A DNA stretch of 64,000 nucleotides from positions 1 to 64,000 of the forward strand of contig NZ_NPJA01000051.1 of the NCBI RefSeq assembly GCF_002251295.1, written 5' to 3'. The stretch comes from Prevotella sp. P5-50 (GTDB taxonomy: Bacteria; Bacteroidota; Bacteroidia; Bacteroidales; Bacteroidaceae). The translations under genes and the position numbers were made by a program. Of the stretch, positions 29,503-38,322 are shown one piece after another (the stretch's first letter is position 1; each line of letters begins with the position of its first letter). The notes beneath the pieces were generated by a model that did not search any database, was not told where the DNA came from, and saw only the letters and a program-made list of their open reading frames with translations.

Positions 29503-29532
29503 AAAATGGCTGGACTTTGGTTCAGCCATTTT
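29503..29532 (+). terminator. Terminator after pgk
   Basis: A 10-bp stem (AAAATGGCTG with CAGCCATTTT), followed by TTCTTTTGTG, 22 nt after the pgk stop. Confidence 0.75.
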
Positions 29533-29712
29533 CTTTTGTGTATTCATCAGATTCAATCTATACAATAAGTATTTTTACCATTATCGGATAATAACGAAGT
29601 AAATACTTGTTTACGTTATCTAACAAAGAAAAACAGCGGACTTACTCCCATTCAAGAGCAGTATCCGCTGATTAATTGTTCTTATAAAAAACTTATTATA
29701 TCCGTTATAATA

Positions 29713-31872
29713 TTATTCTTCTTCCTTAGTTTCAGCCTCATGCTGTTGGATAAGCTGCTGCTGAATTTCGTTCGGAACAAGCTCATATGACGCAAACTTA
29801 GTGGTGAACGAAGCACGACCGCCAGTGATAGAACTGAGAGCTATAGAGTAGTTACTCAGCTCCTTCAAAGGAATCTTAGCAGAAAGCTTCTGATAACCAG
29901 CTTCGCTGTCCATACCCATAATAAGTGCACGACGGCCTTGCAGGTCACTCATGACATCACCCATATAGTCAGCTGGTACATATACCTCGAGGTCATAGAT
30001 AGGCTCAAGAACTTTTGGTCCTGCCTCACGGAACGCAGCCGAGAAAGCATTGCGAGCTGCGAGCATAAATGAGAGTTCGTTAGAATCTACTGGGTGCATC
30101 TTTCCGTCATAGACAATAACACGTACATCACGAGCATAAGATCCTGTCAGCGGTCCACGCTCCATACGCTCCATTACTCCTTTGAGAATTGCAGGCATGA
30201 AACGAGCATCGATAGCACCACCTACTACAGAGTTGATGAATACGAGCTTACCGCCCCATTCCAAGTCAACAACTTCCTGGTTTTTGACGTTGATACGATA
30301 TTCCTGACCGCCAAATTTGAATACTGTAGGAGCAGGCATACCGTCGGCATAAGGCTCTACGATCATGTGAACCTCACCAAACTGTCCGGCACCACCCGAC
30401 TGTTTCTTATGACGATAGTCGGCACGTGCAGCCTTAGTAATAGTTTCACGATACGGAATCTTCGGTTCAATATACTCAATCTTGATCTTCTCGTTGTTTT
30501 CCATACGCCATTTCAGTGTACGTAGGTGGAATTCACCCTGTCCACGAACGATAATCTGACGCAATTCCTTTGACTGCTCAACCACCCATGTAGGATCTTC
30601 TTGACGCATCTTAGTCAGGGCTGCCATCATCTTTTCGGTTTCTGCCTCGTTAATGGCTTTAACTGCACGTGAATATTTAGGATTTGGATATTTGATAAAA
30701 TCAAAACGATTGTCGGTATCCTTGTCGTTGAGTGTGTTACCAGTCTTCACGTCCTTCAGTTTGACGGTACAACCAATATCACCAGCGTGCATTTCATCAA
30801 CAGCAATACGGTTGGCTCCTGCACAAGCATATATCTGAGCAATGCGCTCCTTCGAGCCACGATCAGCATTCTGCAAATCTGCACCAGCCTTAAGTGTTCC
30901 GCTCATTACCTTGAAATAAGACACCTCACCAATATGCGGTTCCATACCAGTCTTGAAGAAATAGATAGAAGTAGGACCTGCGGTATCTGGAGAAATTTCC
31001 TCACCACGTGTATTGTGCAGTTTAGGCATTTCGCTAACAAAAGGTACTACATTGCCCAAGAATTCCATCAAGCGGCGTACACCCATATCCTTGCCTGCAC
31101 AAACGCAGAACACAGGGAAGATGCTGCGAGTAACAAGTCCCTTGCGGATACCTTCACGCATTTCATCTTCTGTCAGTGATTCACTCTCGAAGAATTTCTC
31201 CATCAGTGTATCATCGTTGGCAGCGGCAGCCTCTACCAAGGCAGCATGCATTTCCTTTGCTTTATCCATCTCCTCTGCGGGGATGTCTTCAATGGTTGGT
31301 GCACCACCTTCGGGATTCCATGAGTATTTCTTCATCAGCAGCACGTCAATTACTGCATTGAAGCCAGGACCAGTGGCAATAGGATATTGCACAGGCACAC
31401 ACTTGTCGCCATAAATCTCCTTCATATTGGCCAACAGCGAATCGAAGTCGCAATGTTCGCGGTCCAACTGGTTAATGAGGAAGATAACAGGCTTGTTTAA
31501 TTTGTCTGTATAACGGAAGGCATTCTGTGTGCCAACCTCTGGACCATACTGTCCGTTGATGAGAATCACAGCCTGATCGGTAACGTTGAGGGCGGTAATA
31601 GCACCTCCGACGAAGTCGTCAGAACCTGGACAATCGATAATGTTCAGCTTTTTGTTATTCCACTCCACATGGAAGACGGTTGAAAACACCGAGTAACCAT
31701 ACTCCTGTTCAACAGGGAAATAGTCGCTAACGGTATTCTTTTGTTCTACCGTTCCGCGGCGTTTGATAATACCGGCTTCGAAAAGCATACTCTCGGCAAG
31801 GGTGGTCTTGCCGCTACCCGCACTGCCGAGCAGTGCAATGTTCTTAATTTCGTTAGTCTGATAAACTTTCAT
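29713..31872 (-). CDS. fusA2: EF-G paralog (EF-G2 type) with altered GTPase motifs
   Basis: A 719-residue protein with all five EF-G domains, ending with the domain IV/V hallmarks LEPIYDLEVYVP and SSITGGRASFT. The G motifs differ from standard EF-G: P-loop is GSAGSGKT instead of AHIDAGKT; the switch II motif is DCPGSDDF, with Ser84 in place of the catalytic His of DTPGHVDF; the base-recognition motif is NQLD (134-137) instead of NKMD. The EF-G2 of Bacteroides thetaiotaomicron has been reported as a paralog that lacks GTPase activity and aids translation during starvation; this sequence fits that class. The canonical fusA is presumably elsewhere. Confidence 0.9.
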   Translation of the reverse strand: MKVYQTNEIKNIALLGSAGSGKTTLAESMLFEAGIIKRRGTVEQKNTVSDYFPVEQEYGYSVFSTVFHVEWNNKKLNIIDCPGSDDFVGGAITALNVTDQAVILINGQYGPEVGTQNAFRYTDKLNKPVIFLINQLDREHCDFDSLLANMKEIYGDKCVPVQYPIATGPGFNAVIDVLLMKKYSWNPEGGAPTIEDIPAEEMDKAKEMHAALVEAAAANDDTLMEKFFESESLTEDEMREGIRKGLVTRSIFPVFCVCAGKDMGVRRLMEFLGNVVPFVSEMPKLHNTRGEEISPDTAGPTSIYFFKTGMEPHIGEVSYFKVMSGTLKAGADLQNADRGSKERIAQIYACAGANRIAVDEMHAGDIGCTVKLKDVKTGNTLNDKDTDNRFDFIKYPNPKYSRAVKAINEAETEKMMAALTKMRQEDPTWVVEQSKELRQIIVRGQGEFHLRTLKWRMENNEKIKIEYIEPKIPYRETITKAARADYRHKKQSGGAGQFGEVHMIVEPYADGMPAPTVFKFGGQEYRINVKNQEVVDLEWGGKLVFINSVVGGAIDARFMPAILKGVMERMERGPLTGSYARDVRVIVYDGKMHPVDSNELSFMLAARNAFSAAFREAGPKVLEPIYDLEVYVPADYMGDVMSDLQGRRALIMGMDSEAGYQKLSAKIPLKELSNYSIALSSITGGRASFTTKFASYELVPNEIQQQLIQQHEAETKEEE

Positions 31873-31979
31873 AGGACTATAGTTTTATTAGGTTTTTACG
31901 TTTTAAGTTATCGGAGGCTAAAGTTATGAAATTATCTGCGAAAAACAAGCGTTTGCTTTTAAATATTAAACTTTATTAG

Positions 31980-31987
31980 TACTTTTG
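31980..31987 (+). promoter_or_regulatory. -7 box of hemW
   Basis: TACTTTTG, 8 nt before the ATG at 31996, indicating a nearly leaderless transcript. Confidence 0.45.
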
Positions 31988-31995
31988 CACCCATT

Positions 31996-33099
31996 ATGGC
32001 TGGTTTATATCTGCATATTCCGTTTTGTGCGAGCCGTTGTATCTATTGCGGTTTCTATTCTACTGTTGGTCTTGACCTGCAGCAGCGCTATGTTGATGCG
32101 CTATGCAAAGAGATGTCACTTCGTCCTACCGAAGAAACCATCACTACCATCTATTTGGGTGGAGGCACACCGAGCCAACTCAGCATCCAACAACTACGTC
32201 AGTTGTTCTCATATATAAAAAAGGTGTATCGCCTCCAGTTAGAGGAAGTGACCATCGAATGTAATCCTGATGATGTGACAGCACAATTGGCAGAAGCACT
32301 GAAGTCACTTCCTGTCAATCGGGTGAGTATGGGTGTACAGACCTTCGACGACCATAGATTGCAGTTTCTTCACCGTCGCCATAAAGCCAGTCAAGTAAGT
32401 ACAGCGGTCAAACTACTACGGCAAGCGGGTATTGACAATATCAGTATCGACTTGATATACGGTTTCCCCAAGCAGACTTTACCAGAATGGGACGATGACA
32501 TCAACCAAGCCATTGCACTCAATGTGGAACACTTATCGGCCTATGCCCTGACCTATGAGGAAGGTACCCCACTCTATCGCATGATGCAACGCGGTGAAGT
32601 GGAAGAAATTGATGAGGAACTGTCGAGACAGATGTACGAGCGTCTTATAGACCGTCTGACCGCAACAGGTTTTGAGCACTACGAGATTAGCAATTTTGCA
32701 AAACCCACACGTCGGTCGCGCCACAACAGCAGTTACTGGCAAGAAAAGCCATACATTGGATTAGGAGCCGCCGCCCACTCCTTCAATCTTTATGAACGTC
32801 TATGGAATGTGGCAGATATCCGACAATACATCGATAGTATAGAGAATGGGAATTTGCCTGTTGAGAGTGAGTCCATCGACGGAGATACCCGTTACAACGA
32901 CCGCATCACCGTGGCCCTTCGCACCTGCGAAGGACTCGATCTTAACATCCTCACACCGCAACATCGTCAATATTGTCTCCAAGAAGCACAACCGTTTTTA
33001 AGCGATGGCCTACTGGAGCTTACCGGCCATCACCTGCATCTTACCCGTCGCGGACTGTTCGTAAGCGACTTAGTGATGAGTTCTTTGATGTTTGTCTGA
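31996..33099 (+). CDS. hemW: HemW-like radical SAM protein
   Basis: A 367-residue protein of the oxygen-independent coproporphyrinogen oxidase-like family. The radical SAM cluster motif is CASRCIYC (CxxxCxxC) near residue 11, preceded by the conserved LYLHIPFC. IYLGGGTPS, the ECNPDD motif and RVSMGVQTFDD also match. HemW acts as a heme chaperone rather than a true oxidase, and the first motif lacks the extra Cys found in HemN. A -7-like TACTTTTG ends 9 nt before the ATG. Confidence 0.92.
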   Translation: MAGLYLHIPFCASRCIYCGFYSTVGLDLQQRYVDALCKEMSLRPTEETITTIYLGGGTPSQLSIQQLRQLFSYIKKVYRLQLEEVTIECNPDDVTAQLAEALKSLPVNRVSMGVQTFDDHRLQFLHRRHKASQVSTAVKLLRQAGIDNISIDLIYGFPKQTLPEWDDDINQAIALNVEHLSAYALTYEEGTPLYRMMQRGEVEEIDEELSRQMYERLIDRLTATGFEHYEISNFAKPTRRSRHNSSYWQEKPYIGLGAAAHSFNLYERLWNVADIRQYIDSIENGNLPVESESIDGDTRYNDRITVALRTCEGLDLNILTPQHRQYCLQEAQPFLSDGLLELTGHHLHLTRRGLFVSDLVMSSLMFV

Positions 33100-33166
33100 C
33101 GACAAAACAAGCCTTTGTCCGTCTTAAATATAAAATAGATATTAAGACTGACAAAAAAACAAGTAT

Positions 33167-36100
33167 ATGAAGAAAACGCTTTGTGCATTCCTCTTGACAG
33201 GATGCACCATGGCCATACAGGCACAAGGACTGACCGACACACGCAACAGCCAGCAAACCCATGCCCATAATTTGCCTATTGGTGCTACCCGATGGACAGG
33301 AGGTTTTTGGGGAGACCGTTTCAATGTTTTTGCATCAACCGGTATTTGGAACATGTGGAACACTTGGAACAACCCCGATCTTTCTCACGGCTTTCGAAAT
33401 TTTGAAGTGGCAGCAGGAACCGTCAAAGGAGTACACCATGGACCGCCATTCCACGATGGCGACATGTATAAATGGCTGGAAGCTTGCGCTGCTGTCTATG
33501 CTGTGACCAAGGATAAAAAGCTCGACGAACTGATGGATCAGTTTATCCAACAGGTAGCTTTGGCACAGCGCAACGATGGCTACATCCACACACCAGTAGT
33601 TATCTCAGAACGTAATGCCGGCATCGACTCACATGCTGGCGACCATACCAATATCGGCATTGAAATAGGCAACGACCATAAAAAGGCCTTTGCCTCAAGG
33701 CTGAATTTCGAAACCTACAACCTGGGACATCTGATGACAGCAGGTATCATACACTGGAGAGCAACGGGAAAGAAGACACTTTTCAACTGCGCACAGAAAG
33801 CAGCCGACTTCCTTTACGACTTTCTTACCAACGATGCCGCCGAACTATCGCGCAACGCCATCTGTCCGTCACACTATATGGGTGCCGCCGAAATGTATCG
33901 TGCCACTGGCAATCCAAAGTATCTGCATCTCGCCAAAGGGCTTATTGCCATACGCGATTCGGTAAAAAACGGAGAAGACCACAACCAAGATCGCATACCT
34001 TTCCGTCAACAATATGAAGCCATGGGACATGCCGTACGTGCCAATTATCTCTATGCAGGTGTGGCAGACCTCTATGCCGAGACCGGAGAGGCACAGTTGA
34101 TGAAGAACCTGACAGCGATCTGGGATGACATTATCCAGCATAAAATCTATATCATGGGAGGATGCGGAGCGCTCTACGATGGAGTATCGCCCGATGGCAC
34201 AACCTACGATCAGCCCAGCATCCAACAGATACACCAGGCTTATGGTCGTCAGTTTCAGCTGCCCAATGAGGCTGCCCACAACGAAATATGTGCCCAGATT
34301 GGGCAACTGCTTTTCTCTTGGCGTATGTTTGAAAACACTGCCGATGCCAAATATATAGATAATGTGGAGAACGAGCTCTACAATGGTATTCTCAGTGGCA
34401 TATCGCTCGACGGCAAGCGTTTCTTCTATACCGAGGCACTGCGTCGCACCGCCTCATTCCCCTACACCATGCGCTGGCCCAAAGAGCGACAGGAATACAT
34501 ATCATGTTTCTGTTGTCCGCCCAACACCCTGCGCACACTATGCGAAGCTCAGGAATATGCTTATGCTGTAAAAGGCGATACACTTTATGTCAATCTCTTT
34601 GGCGAAAATCGTCTGAAAACCGACCGTATCGACATCGAACAGCATACGGCTTATCCCTACGACGGACAGATAGACCTCCATATCCATCAGGCTAAAGGCA
34701 TCCACACATTGATGGTACGCATGCCGTCATGGGCAAAGTCTGCCACGATAAACGGTCAACAGGCTACAGCCAACAGCTACACGGCAGTAGCTATAGACCA
34801 AAAGAAATCACAGACTGTCAGCATCAATATTCCATTGCGCCCACGCTTGATGGAAAGCAATCCGTTGGTTGAAGAAAATAAAAACCAAGTAGCCATCATG
34901 TATGGTCCATTGGTATATTGTTTGGAAAGCAACGATATTGAGGGTGGACATCACATCAACGACATCATCATTCCCGCTGACATCCTACTGACTCCCGTCA
35001 AGATGACCATCGACGGTCATGAAGTGACAGCCTTGGAAGGAGAGGCTTTGTTGCGCCAAGGCGAAGCATGGAACAACAATACCCTTTACCGAGAAATCAC
35101 ACAACCAGCCACAAAGACTGCCAAGATCCGTCTGATTCCATATTATGCATGGGACAACAGAGGCAAAACCGATATGAGTATCTGGTTGCCGCTGGACCGT
35201 ACAGCACCTGTCAACCGCCAACAAACAGCCCATATCGCAGTAGGCCAAAACGAGTCGTTGACAGATGCCATCAGACAAGCCAGAGAGATGCATCGGTTGG
35301 GACAAGCCTCCAATGTCACACTGCAGTTGGCTGATAGTGCCACCTATTATATTGACCAACCCATCACCCTGCGACCAGAAGACAGCCATCTGACCATCAC
35401 TGGAAAAGGAACTACCATCAGTGGAGGTCTCAACCTGTCCGTATGGAAACGGGAGGGGAAACTACTTGTGGCAGATGTTCCCGAAGTGAACGGTCGCCCC
35501 ATCGATTTCCGACAGTTGTGGACCAACGGCAAGAAAGCTGTTCGTGCACGCGATGTGGCAGACTTTGAGCAGATGAACCGCATCATGACCTACGACAAGA
35601 AACGTCAAGAGTTGTGGATTCCGCGACAGGCAGCACAACGCATAGCCAAGGCGTCACATGCAGAAATGGTGCTTCATGAAATGTGGTGCACCTCAAATCT
35701 CCGCATCAAATCCATACGCTATGAGGGCGATTCAGCAGCAATCACCTTTCACCAACCCGAAGCACGCTTGCAGTTTGAGCACCCCTGGCCTTCGCCCATG
35801 ACACCCGACACCAAACATCCATCGCCTTTCTATCTGACCAATGCCAAAGAACTCATTGACCAGCCCGGTGAATGGTATCACGACATACAGACCCACAAAC
35901 TCTACTACATGCCCCGACAGGGCGAGACAGCCTCGTCATTGAAAGCCACCATTCCCCTTTTGGAAACATTGTTTCGTGTGGTTGGCACTGCCGAACATCC
36001 AGTGGAAAACATCACAATCCAGGGTATCAACTTCTCACATACCACATGGTTGCGTCCGTCAACACAAGGTCATGTGCCCTTGCAGGCAGGAATGTATCTG

Positions 36101-36916
36101 ACTGAAGCCTACAAACTGCGACCACAGATTGACCGTCCCAACAACCACAAGCTCGACAACCAAGGATGGTTGGGACGTGCAGCCGCTGCTGTAGAAATCT
36201 ATCACGGCGATGATATTAGTTTTAGCGACTGCCGCTTTGAGCATCTGGGAGGTTCTGGTCTCGACTATCAAATCGGCTGTCAGGGCGGTCGTGTCAGTCA
36301 ATGTGTATTTACCGATATTGCCATGAACGGTTTGGTCTGCGGTTCGTTCTCACCTGAAGGACTGGAGACCCACCGGCCCTACAAGCCAATGGACCAACGA
36401 GAAGTATGTAGCATGCAAACAGTAGCGCAGTCAGAATTCTATGATGTGACCAATGAAGACTGGGGCTGTGTGGCTATTGCCGCCGGATATGTCAACGGAA
36501 TGAATATCGAACACAACACCATCCACGACATCTCATACACCGGTATCTCGCTGGGATGGGGATGGAATCGCAACCGCACCTGCATGGGCAACAACCGAGT
36601 GAAAGGCAATCTCATCTATAATTATGCCCAACACATGTACGACTGTGCTGGCATCTATACCCTGGGCAACCAACCAGGCACTATCATTGAAGAGAATGTA
36701 GTGCGCGACATTGCACGCCCTTCCTACGTACACGACCCTGCCCACTGGTTCTATCTCTATACCGATGAAGGATCAAGCCATATCACCCTGCGCAACAACT
36801 GGACACCAGAAGAAAAATATCTGAAGAATGCCTGTGGACCGGGCAACACATGGGAGAACAATGGTCCATCAGTAAGCGAATCCATCAAACAGTCTGCTGG
36901 ACGTGCCAAAAACTAA
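33167..36916 (+). CDS. GH127 / right-handed beta-helix fusion (putative pectin side-chain hydrolase)
   Basis: A 1249-residue secreted protein with a signal peptide (cleavage near AIQAQ). Residues about 35-640 match GH127 (DUF1680, beta-L-arabinofuranosidase family): GGFWGDR near the start and the Cys motif CFCCPPN at C447-C450, which supplies zinc ligands and the catalytic Cys. From about 690 to 1240 there is a right-handed parallel beta-helix with a GH141-like pattern (ITIQGINFSHTTW, CRFEHLGGSGLDY, NTIHDISYTGISLGWGW). GH127 and GH141 act on pectic arabinose, aceric acid and fucose in characterised relatives; in this protein the activities are inferred. It heads an operon with an MFS transporter (40 nt gap) and a GH78 enzyme. 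Confidence 0.83.
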   Translation: MKKTLCAFLLTGCTMAIQAQGLTDTRNSQQTHAHNLPIGATRWTGGFWGDRFNVFASTGIWNMWNTWNNPDLSHGFRNFEVAAGTVKGVHHGPPFHDGDMYKWLEACAAVYAVTKDKKLDELMDQFIQQVALAQRNDGYIHTPVVISERNAGIDSHAGDHTNIGIEIGNDHKKAFASRLNFETYNLGHLMTAGIIHWRATGKKTLFNCAQKAADFLYDFLTNDAAELSRNAICPSHYMGAAEMYRATGNPKYLHLAKGLIAIRDSVKNGEDHNQDRIPFRQQYEAMGHAVRANYLYAGVADLYAETGEAQLMKNLTAIWDDIIQHKIYIMGGCGALYDGVSPDGTTYDQPSIQQIHQAYGRQFQLPNEAAHNEICAQIGQLLFSWRMFENTADAKYIDNVENELYNGILSGISLDGKRFFYTEALRRTASFPYTMRWPKERQEYISCFCCPPNTLRTLCEAQEYAYAVKGDTLYVNLFGENRLKTDRIDIEQHTAYPYDGQIDLHIHQAKGIHTLMVRMPSWAKSATINGQQATANSYTAVAIDQKKSQTVSINIPLRPRLMESNPLVEENKNQVAIMYGPLVYCLESNDIEGGHHINDIIIPADILLTPVKMTIDGHEVTALEGEALLRQGEAWNNNTLYREITQPATKTAKIRLIPYYAWDNRGKTDMSIWLPLDRTAPVNRQQTAHIAVGQNESLTDAIRQAREMHRLGQASNVTLQLADSATYYIDQPITLRPEDSHLTITGKGTTISGGLNLSVWKREGKLLVADVPEVNGRPIDFRQLWTNGKKAVRARDVADFEQMNRIMTYDKKRQELWIPRQAAQRIAKASHAEMVLHEMWCTSNLRIKSIRYEGDSAAITFHQPEARLQFEHPWPSPMTPDTKHPSPFYLTNAKELIDQPGEWYHDIQTHKLYYMPRQGETASSLKATIPLLETLFRVVGTAEHPVENITIQGINFSHTTWLRPSTQGHVPLQAGMYLTEAYKLRPQIDRPNNHKLDNQGWLGRAAAAVEIYHGDDISFSDCRFEHLGGSGLDYQIGCQGGRVSQCVFTDIAMNGLVCGSFSPEGLETHRPYKPMDQREVCSMQTVAQSEFYDVTNEDWGCVAIAAGYVNGMNIEHNTIHDISYTGISLGWGWNRNRTCMGNNRVKGNLIYNYAQHMYDCAGIYTLGNQPGTIIEENVVRDIARPSYVHDPAHWFYLYTDEGSSHITLRNNWTPEEKYLKNACGPGNTWENNGPSVSESIKQSAGRAKN

Positions 36917-36956
36917 TAGTAAATCCAATAACAAACACTTATAACACTTCGAAACA

Positions 36957-38318
36957 ATGAACAAGAAAAACAGTTTAAAGAGTACTATCGCTGTATCACT
37001 GACCAACTATCTCGATGCGGGAGCCATTGTGGCTGGAGCCGCAGGACTGACACTCTGGAAAGACTATTTGCAACTGACCGAAGGTCATCTCGGATGGCTC
37101 AATGCCATCAGTGCCAACTGTCTGGGAGCAGCCATTGGTGCCATTATCGGCGGTGTACTTGCCGATAAATATGGCAGAAAAGTGATATACACCTACAATA
37201 TGCTGGTATATATGACCGGTGTGCTGCTCATTCTCCTGTCCACCAATTTTCCCATGCTGCTGACAGGATTTCTCATCACGGGTGTCAGCGTAGGTGTGGG
37301 AGTGCCAGCCTCATGGACCTATATCTCAGAGAGTAGCGAGATAGGCAACAGAGGTCGCAACATCGGCATTTCACAGATGGCATGGGGTGTAGGTCCTACT
37401 TTTATCCTGCTGTTTGGAACCCTTTTGGCGCCACCCACAGCAGGTGCAGGAACAGAAGGAATCTGCTTTTATTTGGTAGAAGAACTGGCTGCCATGTTTG
37501 GTGTAACGGGTAGCGGAGCCGAGCTCAACGTGTATAGCTCACGTATCGTATTCGCCTCCTTGTTTCTCGTTGCACTGGTAGCATGGCTTTTACAGCGCCA
37601 ACTCGACGAGTCGGCAGAATGGAAAGCCGCACAGGAACGCGAACAAGAGAAACCTTCAGTGGGTTCGGCATTCTCATTTGCCAGTTTGTTGACCAACCGT
37701 GTCAACATAGTGACCATCGCATTCCTTGCTGGCATGTATCTCACTTGGAATCTTGTGGCATCGGTGATGGGATTCTTCCAACCCCATATTTTCGAGACAG
37801 CCGGTGGCTTGTCTAATGCCGATGCCAACCTATTGACCGTAGGCCAATGGACGTTGATTATCATCACCACTTTCATCTTCTCCATGCTTGTAGATCGTGT
37901 CAATCAGCGCTGGCTGTTCTTCATGGGCGGCATATTTGCTATTGCTGCATGGGGAATGGTTATTACCGTAGGGGTGACAAGCATCTGGGGATTGATTATC
38001 TACACCGTATTGTGGGGCATACAGGCTGGTTTCTCTGCACAGGCTTTCTATGCGTTGTGGGCATCAGAATTGTTCCCTGCCAAATACCGTGCCGCAGCAC
38101 AAGGAGTGATGTTCTTCATCGTTCGTAGCCTGTCGGCAGTATGGGGCCTGTGCTTCGTATATATATATGGTGAACATGGCGAAGGCTTTACCGTAGCTGC
38201 CTACTGCATGGTTGCCCTACTTGTCATCTCACTGCTCATAGGTACTATCGGTGCACCTGAGACAAGAGGAAAATCACTTGAACAAATCACACACGAACGC
38301 TATGGCGATGACATCTAA
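36957..38318 (+). CDS. MFS sugar transporter
   Basis: A 453-residue inner-membrane protein with about 12 hydrophobic helices. The loop 2-3 motif reads GGVLADKYGRKV, and ASELFPAKYRAAAQG and the C-terminal PETRGKSLEQ match the sugar-porter branch of the major facilitator superfamily. It probably imports the mono- or oligosaccharide released by the upstream hydrolase. Its stop lies 4 nt before the likely start of the GH78 gene, so the three genes form one operon. Confidence 0.9.
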   Translation: MNKKNSLKSTIAVSLTNYLDAGAIVAGAAGLTLWKDYLQLTEGHLGWLNAISANCLGAAIGAIIGGVLADKYGRKVIYTYNMLVYMTGVLLILLSTNFPMLLTGFLITGVSVGVGVPASWTYISESSEIGNRGRNIGISQMAWGVGPTFILLFGTLLAPPTAGAGTEGICFYLVEELAAMFGVTGSGAELNVYSSRIVFASLFLVALVAWLLQRQLDESAEWKAAQEREQEKPSVGSAFSFASLLTNRVNIVTIAFLAGMYLTWNLVASVMGFFQPHIFETAGGLSNADANLLTVGQWTLIIITTFIFSMLVDRVNQRWLFFMGGIFAIAAWGMVITVGVTSIWGLIIYTVLWGIQAGFSAQAFYALWASELFPAKYRAAAQGVMFFIVRSLSAVWGLCFVYIYGEHGEGFTVAAYCMVALLVISLLIGTIGAPETRGKSLEQITHERYGDDI

Positions 38319-38322
38319 TCCT

